From Pontederia crassipes (Eukaryota; Streptophyta; Magnoliopsida; Commelinales; Pontederiaceae): a DNA stretch of 64,000 bases. The first letter of the stretch is position 1. Every line of letters starts with the position of its first letter. Under the pieces are notes generated by a model that saw only the letters and a list, made by a program, of their open reading frames with translations, had not been told where the DNA came from and did not search any database. The stretch is taken from NCBI GenBank assembly GCA_030549335.1, contig JAUKPH010000017.1, positions 12,795,501 to 12,859,500 on the forward strand, read 5' to 3'. Positions 23,478 through 35,309 of this stretch are shown piece by piece. Position numbers and translations under genes: made by a program.

Positions 23478-23788
23478 ATATGCTTGCAATGTTTCTATAG
23501 TTCTGATCTTTTTGCACGTTCTTTTCTATCCCTCGTTAGCCTAGATTTGTTCAATTGTGTAAAAGAGTTTCTACTTTTTTGCTAATTTGGTATGTCAGCA
23601 TGTCTATTACAGACAATCCTTCAGAACCTGTTTGGAAAAATTAATCAATTTTATACTTGCCTTTGTGATGTATCTTTAGTTTCTCTGTTTCTCCAAATTG
23701 TATAAGATTACATATACACAATTGTTTCTGTAAAACTCAAGTATTATACTTTTTGCTTTTCTTGGTTTGCTTTGAACTAAGGGGATCC

Positions 23789-24275
23789 TGATCAATATTT
23801 CTTGTTAGTGACATCTCTCTCTCTTCTCTCTTTCTCTCTCTCTGAGATTTGTGCTCAATGTCTCTCATCTCTCAACTCGGCTATTCTCACCCCAAACAAA
23901 CCATTTGTCAACTTGGATTTTTTTTCTTCTCCTATTTTCTTTTAGAGGGTTTTTTTCCTTCTTTTATATGGATATGAATGTGCTGAAAATATTCTATACG
24001 AGAAGATTCTTAGTTTATTTTTTATTATTGTTGATACTGATCAATATTTCTTTCTTTTTTTGTTAGTGACATCTCTCTCTGGAGATTCGTGCTCAATGTC
24101 TCCCATCTCTCAACTCAGCCATCCTCACCCCAAACGAACCATTTGTCAACTTGGATTTCTTTTCTCCTTCTATTTTCTTTTAGAGATTTTTTTTCTCCTT
24201 TTCTATGGATATGAATGTACTGAAAGCATTTTATACCAGAAGATTCTTAGTTTATTTTTTACTATTGTTGAATCA
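23789..24275. repeat. Tandem duplication, unit about 250 bp
   Basis: Two adjacent copies start with TGATCAATATTTCTT (23789 and about 24037). They continue through GTGACATCTCTCTCT (23808 and 24066), a CAACTTGGATTT segment and TATGGATATGAATGT. Short open frames in each copy are chance products of the repeat. Confidence 0.85.
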
Positions 24276-24459
24276 TTAGTTATCAAATTATGTCGAATGT
24301 CATGACCCAAAGGTTTCTTATTAGATGGCTTGTAAAAGAATCATGCTTGAAATCTGCATAGCCACCAAACGAAAAGAAAACAAAAAGTAAAGAGTCTCAA
24401 AGTAGTGTAAAATAAGAATAAAAAGTAAAGAATAGTTTTCCGTAATAGCGTCAAAAGCT

Positions 24460-25785
24460 TGATGTGAAGATTGATAACAGTAAGTTAGCAAGTGCGCTAA
24501 TCGTTCAAGTAATAAAGTGAAAAGTATAAGTTATCAATCCCACAAGGAAGTAATTAACCTATCTATCAAATCATAGAGGCTAATAGGAGATGACATAAAA
24601 TTTGGATAAAGAATATGCAAAAAATAAAATAATAGAAAAGTAAAATATAACACTAATGATGCATAGAATCTTAGGATGATTTATAATCATAGGAACAATC
24701 TGTAATTTTTGTAAAATCATAAATAAATTTAATTTTCAAACGAATTATGGACACTAAAAATATGATCTTTCGCATGGGTAAACGAACTATCTTAAGATAT
24801 TAATAATATGAAAGTATTCGACACGAATATGCCTTCAGTTATATTGAACTTAAAATGCAATATTCTGCAATCCCTAAAGTGCAGAATCGCCCGCACGAGT
24901 CAATTCATGCAGACCGCATAATCTAGTATTCCATATGGATTCTTCTAGGTTATGACATGTGTTGCTTCAACATAAATTTAAGAATCGACCGAATAGAAAA
25001 TTATGAATTAAGGATTAATCACACTACACAGTCAATACTCATTCTAGAGATTATTAAATTATGAAGAAAGACATTACACACAGCAATCATATTCATAAAA
25101 ACTAAACTAATTATTTGATTAATTAGAAGTTAGAAATTGTTCTCACAGTAAAACACTTTCAACTAAAGCGGAAAGGAAAAATTATAACTAATAATCTAGA
25201 TAGAGCATGAAAATTTAAAGTATCATCCTAACATAATGTAGAACAAGAAGTACTATGCAGAAATGATGACGAGCAGTTGTACAATCCTCACACGAGTCTA
25301 TTGCGTAGAAGTCTTGTCCTTGGTTCTTCATAAGTACTCCTTCGTTCTTGACTTGAAAGCTTCGGGTGTAGGCCCTAGTATGATCATCTCTAACTATTAG
25401 ACGTTTTTTTTATAGGATCTCCGATTTCCAAGTAACTTGAGAACAAATTAAAATATTTTTCATGTGAAATAAGTTAAATTCGAAGTCTTATTGGTTCTGA
25501 AATCGAACAGGATAACTCCATTTCATGAGAGAGACTATCAGTGAGTCCATGAAACTGCAAAATAATACTACATCATTGGATGATATTCAAGAACCAGAAA
25601 GATGATTTCCAAAGTGAAACCGTGAAAGAGAATTCTTCATCAATCCACTAGAATCTCCGATCGATATTTTGAAGTACAGAGATACTCTTTGATCAAATGG
25701 ATATTTTAAAAATCGAAATCGTGTATATCAGCTCTGTCGTGGAATCATATTAGTTAATTATTACTGGTGTCAAATAAATTTGTTT
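24460..25785 (-). mobile_element. Solo LTR of Athila/Tat type
   Basis: In minus orientation this matches the LTR at about 42481-44114 along most of its length. Shared marks are the CCTATAAA TATA region near 25410, GACTTCTACGCA followed by GACTCGTG, ACATTATGTT, and the closing TTATCAAT...CACATCA end at 24460. No PBS, gag or pol adjoins it. AAGCT lies on both sides (24455-24459 and 25786-25790) and may be the target duplication, although the inferred outer edge does not end in a canonical dinucleotide, so the upper border is uncertain. Sequence decay suggests an old insertion. It lies about 420 bp upstream of the F-box gene start codon. Confidence 0.7.
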
Positions 25786-26080
25786 AAGCTTTAGAGAGTT
25801 AGTTCCCTTTGGTGGTGCAAACTTTAGATTTCGGCGTGAGGACGTGATCATCGTCTCGGAAAGTGGTCGAGTGAGTCAGAAAGTTAGAACACAACACCAA
25901 CAACATGCTGCCGCAACAAGCAAAGGCCACAACAAAGAAACGCCACCACCACCATTCAACTCTCCAACTACCTCTCTCCGTTCGCCGCCGCCACCTTTGC
26001 ATGAATTGATGGTGCATATGCTCATTGCTTACAGGCTAAGCATTTTTGTCCACCCAAATCTATCCCTCTCTCTCTCCTTC

Positions 26081-26088
26081 TATTTATA
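26081..26088 (+). promoter_or_regulatory. TATA box of the F-box/PP2 gene
   Basis: TATTTATA lies 116 bp upstream of the ATG. A CT-rich Y-patch-like run (26063-26080) sits directly before it, and a GA-rich leader (26176-26200) precedes the start codon. Confidence 0.55.
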
Positions 26089-26203
26089 ACGTTCCATCTT
26101 TGCTGATCCTCTCTTCATCGAACTGTAGTTGGAAGAAGCAACGTAAGACAACAAAATCACAATAGAAATAGGAAGCAGGAGAGGGGAGAGAGAGAGAGTG
26201 GAT

Positions 26204-27609
26204 ATGGATATCCAAAGCTTACCAGAGGGATGCATATCGCACGTGATCGCGCTGACGGGCCCTCGCGATGCGTGCCGCTCGGCGGCGGTGTCAGCCACCT
26301 TCCGCTCCGCCGCGGCTTCCGACGGCGTCTGGGAGTGGTTCCTGCCGGCGGACTACGAGCGGATCCTCGCGCGGGCTGTTGGTCGCGTCGAGTACTCCTC
26401 GAAACGGGAGCTCTACTTCCGCCTCTGCGACCAGCCGCTCCTCCTCGACGGCGGGAAGATGGTTCCATTCTCATCTATTTCTGATTTCTGGGATAACTGT
26501 AGAACGAATCAAACTGTTCTTTTTTTTTCTGTTTGATCTGTGAGTTTCCAGAATTCCAAGAAAGATTGGATTTTTAGTCTGGAACTCGATAAAAGATTGA
26601 TTTTTGAGACTGGAATAAGGAGAGGGTTCAGGTTTTGAATCTAAAAAAGGAAACACGAATGTGCAGAGTTTTACGTTGGACAAATCGAGCGGTGCGAAGT
26701 GCTACACGCTGCCTGCTCGAGCACTGACGATTGTGTGGGGAGATTGTCCCCAGTACTGGAGGTGGATTCCATTGCCGCGTTCAAGGCAATTACTGTGCGT
26801 ACATAGAACACCTTCTTATGATTTCTCATTTTTGCTCCACATTGACATCGTTTCATTTTGCCTGCCTGAGACGTCAATTCCCATCATCTAACATTAAAAA
26901 GGAAATGTCTCTCTTGCTTTTGAACTTCTTCCCTTATCCCGCATAATGTCTTGAAAATGTTGAAAATAAAACAATGCTATCAAAATCTTCTGTTCTTTCT
27001 TCTCTGATTAATGTAGTGCTCATCATTGTTGTTGTTGATAATCATGTTCTGCTCTTATGTTTCACGTGTTGATGGAATTTCATGTCCTCCCTTTTATTTT
27101 GAAGTTTCACTGAGGCTGCTGAACTCCTGAACGTGTGCTGGTTGGAGGTTCATGGCAAGATTGACAACAAAGCCCTCTCCCGAAAGACAACGTACGCGGC
27201 ATATCTCGTATTCAAACTAACCGACAGCACTAATGGTCTCCATTATCCGGCGCAAGAAGCTTCGGTGTCGGTCGGAAACCATCGGTCCAGCCAGCCGGTG
27301 TGCTTGCACCGGCTTCGCGACAAGACCAGATGCCCGCCGCCACATGCAATGCGCAGGTTCAGACGGCACTGGTACTTGCCTGTGGTCGGGGCGCCGCGAG
27401 GAGCAGTCAGGCAGGAGACGATGACCGCCGCGGCCCAAGGGAGAGAACCCGAGACCAGGGGCGACGGCTGGATGGAGATGGAGCTCGGTGAATTCCACAA
27501 CGCCGACGGCGACGACGGGGAGATTGATATGAGCTTGATGGAAGTGAAAGGAGGGCAATGGAAGAATGGACTCATCATCTATGGAATTGAGATCAGGCCT
27601 AAAAAATAA
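26204..27609 (+). CDS. F-box protein with PP2 (Nictaba-like) domain
   Basis: Three exons are inferred: 26204-26461, 26667-26785 and 27105-27609 (293 aa; usual for the PP2-B family). Residues about 3-46 form the F-box (LPEGCISHVIALTGPRDACR), which in this family binds SKP1 of SCF ubiquitin ligases. From about residue 87 lies the phloem-protein-2 lectin-like domain, with GAKCYTLPARAL, WGDCPQYWRWIPLP, LLNVCWLEVHGKI and the closing GLIIYGIEIRP. The family is known to bind glycans and is often stress-induced; the substrate here is unknown. The start is the only ATG in frame before the F-box. Intron 1 is GT-AG. Intron 2 appears to use a GC donor (TTCAAG-GCAATT), and the 119-bp length of the paralogous pseudo-exon supports this. 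A GT donor 9 bp downstream (26795) is the alternative and would insert three residues. Exon 1 is strongly GC-rich, as in monocot genes. Confidence 0.9.
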
Positions 27610-27630
27610 TTAACTGTGACCGTCTGTGCA

Positions 27631-27662
27631 GGATAAATGTAACCATATGGTTACATTTATCC
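27631..27662. repeat. Perfect 32-bp palindrome in the 3' UTR
   Basis: A 16-bp arm GGATAAATGTAACCAT is followed at once by its exact reverse complement, with no loop. Pairing extends slightly further (TGCA/ATGCA) with one bulged base. It starts 22 bp after the F-box/PP2 stop codon, so it would be transcribed as a strong hairpin. Confidence 0.95.
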
Positions 27663-27985
27663 ATGCAAAAGATCATCTGAAAATGATTTTGAGTTCTGTA
27701 ATTTAATGGTGCAAATCTTCAGCCACTCTTTTCGCCCTCTGTGTCTGAAATTAAAAAGTGAACAAGTGAATCACACGTTCCTTTTGTGAACTTGGGTTCG
27801 ATAGCAGCATCAGTTTGCAATGTCTGATGGATGGTGGAGAACATGGAACTTTGCTTGAAGAAAGTTTTGTGCTGGATTCTTTGTGCTCTTATTCTTTTTA
27901 ATAATGGAAGGGTGAGAGATTCGCTATCCATGAATCAGCTTTCAGAAATTTCAATAAGAGGTGGTTTTGTTGCAAAAGTCGAGCT

Positions 27986-28130
27986 CCTGGTTGAGTTAAT
28001 AGGTATAATAATATGTATATACTCACACTAGAAAAAAAAAAGGAAACGTGAGTTCCTGGTTGAGTTAATAGGTATAATAACATGTAAATACTTGTTACCG
28101 GAAAAAAAATAATATGGACATACTCACATT
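27986..28130. repeat. Two-copy 69-bp tandem repeat
   Basis: CCTGGTTGAGTTAATAGG recurs at 27986 and 28055, each followed by TATAATAAYATGTA and later by an A-rich run. A third partial copy of the CATACTCACA part lies near 28118. Confidence 0.8.
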
Positions 28131-28151
28131 AGAAAAAAAAACAAAAAGTGG

Positions 28152-28235
28152 TGGGGTGAGAGAGGCTCGAACTCTCGACGATTAGCTATGAGACCTACGC
28201 GCTAGCCAACTGCGCCACCACTGCGCCACCACCCC
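28152..28235 (-). pseudogene. Damaged elongator tRNA-Met (CAT) gene
   Basis: The minus strand begins GGGGTGGTGGCGCAG and ends GAGAGTTCGAGCCTCTCTC then ACCCCA, the hallmark ends of plant elongator tRNA-Met, with anticodon CAT in GTCTCATAGCT. Two defects are visible. An 11-bp segment TGGTGGCGCAG is duplicated at the acceptor/D-arm. The stretch that should hold the rest of the intron and the 3' half of the anticodon stem (CCTGAG) is shortened to TAATCG. The anticodon stem cannot form normally, so it is probably not functional. Confidence 0.85.
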
Positions 28236-28689
28236 AACAATAGTAATGAATTACAATATAATATTATACTATTCTTTTTTCAAGTTATGAATTCATAAAA
28301 GAGTTCAAAGAAGATAAGTAAACATTTTTATAATTTATAAAGCAAAACAAAGAAAAGCTTGTAGTCTAGAAGGATGCAGAGAAAATAATCCATAAAAGAT
28401 GCAATGCACAAAAGAAATTATCCACTTACCCATGATCAAATTTCGATAATGTTGTCATTGGAAGAAATGAAATGTTGGTATAATATGATATTTTGTTTGG
28501 AAGTATATAAGACTAGGATAAGAAAATTGATCAGGTAATAATTTCTTTTGTCTCTAGGTACTCCATAATTATTAAACTTTATCAAGTCCAAGTATTGAAA
28601 CCAACAAAAATAATTTATTGGAAATGAAATTGGAGATGAATCTCTCTCCCAAGAAAATTTACTAAGAGGCTGATTCAATAGAAGCCTTG
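28236..28689. other. No recognisable feature
   Basis: AT-rich DNA between the tRNA relic and the gypsy relic. A 3' LTR of the latter could lie here but cannot be delimited. Confidence 0.3.
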
Positions 28690-31600
28690 GCAGCATCATC
28701 TTTTGCTACATCAGTGGCCTCAGCTCTCAATAAGCTCTTCCCCGATCTTTGGGCACAAGGTTCCGATGGGATGTATGGAAACAAATCAGCCACATTGATA
28801 GAAGAGAAATACTCATGTAAACAGGAATTTCAATGATATATGCATTATCATTTATCTTTGTCAAAATGCACTTCATATTATGAAGTCGTAGGAAATGCTC
28901 TTTCCTCAGATATACCACGATGAGTCAACATCTTTAAACAATTGTTTATGACAATTTTTATCTTATGATTCTTTATATTTCAAGTTGAAAGCTCATTCAC
29001 ATCTGAACTATCACTAGTCACATTTAAAGGAAGGGCAAGATCAATAGCCAACAAAGGTAGTCACCCAAAGAAAATGAAAAAAAAAAAGAACTTTGTGGTT
29101 GGTTCGATTAACCATGTTGTTGTAAACTAACCCTGCCTATGGTAAGGCCATGTCACATAATTGAGGTTTATTACTAGAGATTGATATAATGAGGTATTTA
29201 ATCATTTCTAGAGAGTGCACGAAAAATATGATAAGAACTTAGAATCACGATCAAGAACGAGGTGGACCATTGAGGCGAGCAATTTCTTTGAAGAAGAATG
29301 AAGCAATTTGACTAGCATTTAATGTTTTATTCATGGGATAAAATGTGACATTTTTTAAAAACTATCAACCCCCACAAAAGTATAATAAACTCCCCTATTG
29401 AGTTCATGGCAACCCTAGTATGAAGTCCATTGTGACATCCTCCCCAATCTCTTTGGTGTAGGTAATGGATGATAGACTTTAGTAATCAACTCACTTGACA
29501 AATTAGACACCTTTTCATGAAGCATTCAACGTCCCTTCACAAGCGAGGCCAAAAGAAAAGCTCATCCACCACAATGATGGTCTTGTCACGCCCAAAGTGA
29601 CCACCTTGTCACTCACCATGAATTTTTTGAATACTATGTCTCCCATTGACAAGACAATTGAGGAATGCAAAGGCTATTTTCAAAAGAATAAGAACTCATA
29701 TTGTAGATACAAATCATCATCCCATTTCTTTGAAGCACATTTCTCTCATTTAGTTCCAAATTCTTCATCATTTGGATAAACACTCAAAGTTATCAAATAT
29801 GATATTTGTGCATATTGTGATAAGGAGTACAACTCGCCTACTCAATGCATCGACAACTTTATTCTACATTCTATATTTATGACGAACAACAACGGCAAAT
29901 TTTCTACAAGATATTTACCCCATCTGACATGCATTTAACTAGCTAATGTTTGATTTTGGAGGTACTTCAATGCTTCATGATCCATGAGTAGAACAAACTC
30001 CCATTTAATCAAATAATGCTCCCAATACTTAAGAGATTGAATAATAACATAAAATTCAATCATAGCAACTTCGACGTGCATCATTCAATTTCTTGCTCTA
30101 AAAAGCTATAGGTTGTCCTTCTTCTTGGTGCAGGACTTGTCCAATCTCGATAGCCGTGCATTATTTTCAACTTTAGAAATTTTATCAAAACTTGGCAACA
30201 CAAGCATTGGAGTTGAGGTGAGGCAAGGCTTTATTTCCTCAAAACTAACAACAATCACATTTATCCATCTAAACCTTCCTTTCTTGAGACATTTAGTAAT
30301 GGATGAGATCATTGTGCTAAAGTTCTGAATGAATTCCCTATAAATGGAGGTCAAGCCATGTTGGTTTCTTACCTCTATAACTGAATGAATTCTCTATAAA
30401 AGGAGGCCAAGCCATGTAAGTTGCATACCTCTATGGCTGTCATTGGTGACGACCAAGTGAGAATTGCCTAAATTTTCTCAATGTCGGCTACAAACTCTAC
30501 AGTAACCACATGCCTTAAAAAAATAAATTGTTAGTAAGAAAATCGCACCTTTTAAAGTTGAGGTACAACTTGAGATTCCATAAAGTTTGTAGCAGCCTCC
30601 TTTGAGTGGTCCACATGAACTCTTTGTCATAGATAAGTATTCATCTAAATAAATGGCAATGAATTTACCAATGTAAGCTTTCAAAACTTGAGTCATGAGT
30701 CTCACAAATGTGCATGGTGCATACTGCCCGATCCTCCAACTTCCTCCTGCCCAACCCATTTGGTCTTCACTGGCTAAATGTTTTTTTTCAAATGTGATCT
30801 TTCATTCATCACCAATGACACTACAAAAATCCAACTTGGAGAAAAGTTTATCCCCATGAAGAATGTTGAGCATATCTTCTAGCCATGGGATCGTAAAGTG
30901 GTACTTTATTATCATCTTATTTATTGCTTGATTGTCATTGCACATACATGAGGAGCCATCCTTCTTAGGTACTAGTAGAGTTGGGATTCTGAAAAGTAAG
31001 AAAGAAGAACAAATAGTGACATAAAATGTGTATAGATAAATATTTAGTGCAGTCGGTGGAATCCCAAATCACTGTACTTCCAGTTCAGTTAGGAAGTATA
31101 CATATATATACACAAGTGTGTGTAGACTAAAATGCCTTAGGGCAAAACTATAAATGATATAGTAATACAATAAACTTAAGCTCTCATTAGTTAGTCCCTT
31201 TTGGCGAATATTTTCAACTTATTCTTGGAGTACATGGTATTCTTTCGATAATGGGGAAGATTATGTAAGGTTACACCTAGTGAAAGATCAATCCGGTGTC
31301 GAATATCCCTCTGTCGTGGTAGTGTGGCCAATAACTAATGAAACTCTCAACAATTGCTTAACATTTTTGTCTTTAATTATGTTATAATTACTCTCAATTG
31401 TGCATTATTAATGGGAAAAATGCCATGCATGCTTCATGGCTGAAATGAACTCTTGATGCTTAGCGATCAAGAGCATGGAGTGTTCATGCTATTCAACAAC
31501 ATAAGATGCATTTGTTATCCCTTTTGAACAAATGGTATATGTATTTCTCCATCTAAGTGTACAATTTTGACGTTGAATTGTCATGGTTGTCCAAGAATTA

Positions 31601-32900
31601 GAAGGCATGCGTCCATATTAAGGATGTCACATGTAACTTCATCTCGATGGAGAAATGGATCTAGCATATGCAAGAGACTTCTATGGTTGTGTCAATATTG
31701 ATCCATCCCACTGTGTATGGTGCCGGGTGTTTGTTTATTGGTAGCTGCAAGCGATTGACAAGAATCTTGGAGACTATTTTCTCAAAACACCCGCTATCAA
31801 TATTACAAAATTTACCCTTGTCGAAGAAAGATATTACCGTGTGGTGCATCATTTTTCTTAGGAGTCAGAGTACGTGTTGCACCACGTAGGAGACATGTTT
31901 TCCTTTAGCGCCTGCATAATAAGTGTCTCCTTGCTTTAGATGGGGATATTTACACCTTCAAGATTTTTATCGACCTCTTCATCCTTTGATCGGGTGTATG
32001 CTACGGTTGGTCATTTGGGACACTCATTGGAATGATCAAGTTTTCTATTGGTGCAACTGCTCCTAGGTTATGTTTCGTGGCTTGACTTGTTGGTTTTGTG
32101 CTCATCACCCCAATCATATTTCATTAGTTTTCTGCCTTAGATGATTCACCTAAACGAAGGGAAGCTTTCATGTTTCTATCCAATTGACATTCAACCTTTT
32201 CGACAAGAGAGAACATGGCTACTAAGGACTATGAGCACTACATTTCAACTTGATCGCATATAGCTGGGGGTAGGCCCCACAAGTATCAGGTGATCTATTG
32301 ATTTTTAAAATTAGATAACTCTATTCGTGGATCGATAAAAACTCAGTGGTGTATTCAAGAATTGTGTTAGTGTGTTGTCTACAATCCTGCCACCATTGGT
32401 ATAAAGTCTATTCATAGGAGGTAGAAATTAATCCTTGAGCAATTGTTTTATTCATATCCAACTCTAGATAGGAGGTCTTTCTAATGTCTTCGCTTTGTTT
32501 GAACTCTCTCCCACCAAACTAATGCTGCCTCTTTACATCAATAAGCAACTGAGTTACACTTGTTTTGTTTCTGGAATCTTCATGAATTCGAAAACCTCTC
32601 AACTTTGCCAAGCTAAATATTTGATTGATGGTTGTCCCGCAAAATGAGAAAGGTCCATCTTCATCTTGAAGTTGTGGTGGTCTGGCAGTGGCTACTTCTC
32701 TTCTCTAATTGCATCCCTAAATGCACTTTGATTACTAGTTGTCACATGGTGTTTGCTAATTGTCGGATCGTTTGTGTGATTTCTTCTACAACTTCTTGAA
32801 GCATCATGAACTTTGCTCACATTGGATGATCCGTCATTAGTTTGCTAACACCAACTCTAATATCCACTGATGAGGGGAAAGATCCTCGCAACTCAGACTC
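28690..32900 (-). mobile_element. Old Ty3/gypsy relic, gag to integrase
   Basis: Minus-strand order is preserved. It starts with a gag zinc-knuckle remnant near 32000-32050, then a protease region with DSGCFEKIVS and LQLPINKHPAPYTVGW (about 31850-31660). Next come reverse transcriptase around 30980-30480 (APCTFVRLMTQVLKAYIGKF) and the RT/RNase H join at about 30350-30110 (FIQNFSTMISSITKCLKKG). Integrase follows, with the GHFGRDKT zinc-finger start near 29600, and its C-terminal part at 28918-28727 (KINDNAYIIEIP). The domain set fits a gypsy element of chromovirus type. Breaks are numerous throughout and no LTR pair was found, so it is much older than the other elements here. Confidence 0.85.
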
Positions 32901-33218
32901 TCGTTTGGAATAGGCCTAGAGTGCCACCAACTTTAACGGTCCAAAGCATTGTAAGAGAAAAAAATGAAGCAAATGGCTTTGCTGCTATCATAAATCAATG
33001 AATGAGGAGAAAATTGAATAATCCTCTGTTAAGAGCATCAAGAGATGAAATGGACCAAGAATTCTCATACAACTAAAACTAATTATATAAGATTAAAAAA
33101 CAACTACATTCATTAAGGCTAAACCAAATAAGTCCTAATAATATGTAACTGTAGTAATCTACTAAGAGTTGACTCAACATAAATCTTACCATCACCATCC
33201 CTCCCTCCCTCCCTCTAA
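32901..33218. other. Probable leader/5' LTR remnant of the gypsy relic
   Basis: It lies directly upstream (minus sense) of the relic's gag. A primer-site-like GGATATTAGAGTTGG occurs near 32850 on the minus strand. LTR borders could not be set. Confidence 0.3.
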
Positions 33219-33520
33219 ATAATACAAATTCCACCCTCACTAACTACAAAGTACGTATAAAAGTTTTGATTATGAAGTCATAATTTGATCACCTTTGAAA
33301 TGATCCATCAAAAGTGCAAAATTTGAAGGTTGCTAAAATAATTAAAACATCATTGCTTAGTAAAATATACAAAACTCCTCCCTCACTAACCTACAAATTA
33401 TGGACAAAATAGATTTGATTGTGAAGTCATAAATTGATCGTCTTTGAAATTATCTATCCAAAGTGTAAAATTCGAACGTTGCAGCTATAAAACAATTAAA
33501 ACATGATTGCTTAGTAAAAT
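33219..33520. repeat. Two-copy tandem repeat, unit about 146 bp
   Basis: CCCTCACTAACYACAAA recurs at 33234 and 33380. It is followed in both copies by GAAGTCATAA, GATCRYCTTTGAAAT and GATTGCTTAGTAAAAT, with about 85 percent similarity by eye. Confidence 0.75.
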
Positions 33521-34395
33521 AATTTAAAATTTGTGTTTCTATTATGAATTATTTTTATGAGATAAAAATATTAATATATATGTATTTGAAATTACTAATA
33601 ATTGTAACAAGTATTTCGTGTAAAAAGAAAATTATCCTTGAGAACTTGTAAACATTGAGAATATTGACAATGGATAAACTTTAAGATAAATTGCATAAAA
33701 AGTCAAAAATTTTATTTTATTTCTAAATTTAGCCTAAATTTTTTACTTTTGTGTAAAAATTATCAACTCTTGAATTGGTTACAAATATAGCCTATTATTA
33801 TATCTTTATTAAAAGAAATATCAATCCAACTATCACCACATGGATAAACGGATGATGACGTATCACACTTTTGAGTTTAAAATAATAATTATAATTGTTT
33901 TGGCAATTTTGACATCAAATTAATTTGAATTTTATCGTACGTTATAATTAGATAAAGTAAGATAATCTTGAAATATCGATCCAATTATTTTCTCACGTAT
34001 AATTGAATATTAAGTCCAACTTGATTTTTTTTATTTCGTTACATATAAATACAATATTATTTTAAATTTATATAAGTAAACTTTGATTAATTTGTGGCAA
34101 TATTAATTCTCAGGCATCAATTAAAGTTTATAGCTAATAAAAAATTGAATAAAAAAAGTCAAAAGACATAGAGATAAAATCTATGACATTGTACAAAGTG
34201 TGCCATATTTATTCCGGGGCCATTAGCAACAGCTCATCAGGACCATGCGAGTAAACAGGAAGTTGATCTTTCCAAACATGGGCAAATTAAATGCAAATTA
34301 ACTGACTCATTAAATTATATGCTAATGATAGCCACGGACATAAATGGACTATATATTACTGCATTAGATAACCCAAAAATAATATGAAATTCTTG

Positions 34396-34439
<44 letters not shown>

Positions 34440-35309
34440 AGTTATAGAGAGAGAGCGCACCATCTGATTGAGAGGGATCATTAAATTATGAATGGTTAAA
34501 TCTTATCACTTAACATTATTTAATTGTGTTATTGTCCAGCATCCCTCCAATGATATATTAATCTCTCTATATATATATGGATAAAATGAAAATGTTTTCT
34601 ATCTTACTTTATTTCTTATCTTTTTTATCATTAAATTTTTATTCAACTGTGATAAATTATTTGAGAGATTCAATTATGAATCATTAGATTAAGATAAAAA
34701 ATAAAGTATAAGTTAGGAAACATCAAAATTAAATCATATATATATACATATACATATAATATGAGAGAATATTTTTAATATGAGGTTTGTGGAGTTTGAA
34801 AAATTGAAATCATGACATGTTAAATTAGATAAGATAACAAAACTATTCAAGTTTTTTTTAGAAAAAAAAAGTATTTTATATTTATATCATTAGTTGTTCG
34901 TTGGATGTTCGCCCTCTTAATTTCTTTTCCATTCTTTAATGATCATTACTTCGCATACGGGCATAATGCATATTTCCAGCACATTGGTCGACAGAGAATT
35001 TGTAGCACTGGTCCACCGATTGATCGGCTTATTATCATGTGCCGAAAATTTACTATATAATCAATCCAATGATTTATTATTTGCGTTAAATAGAGCAATA
35101 TCTAAATGCGCATCTTTATGCCCATATTTATGTTATATTATAGTGCAATCACAAATCGTACTAAATTTTTTAATCAGTATCATTTTCATGTGATAATTCA
35201 AAGCATAAGTAATCAAAATGATACTAATTCAAAGGCCAGAATATGTGATTGTACAATTGTAATTGCACACTAATATATCTCTATAATACTACTATATGGG
35301 TATAATGGA
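33521..35309. other. AT-rich intergenic stretch
   Basis: No gene is recognised. It holds a pure (AT)n run at about 34402-34433. A modest open frame at 34939-35193 has no start context or motif that supports it. Confidence 0.5.

Noticed and set aside
25799-26089. Open frames on both strands before the F-box gene
   Set aside because: CT- and CCA-rich leader sequence gives chance open frames; no homology recognised.
30823-30845. CACTACAAAAATCC as a CACTA end
   Set aside because: It lies within reverse-transcriptase homology of the gypsy relic and has no subterminal repeats.
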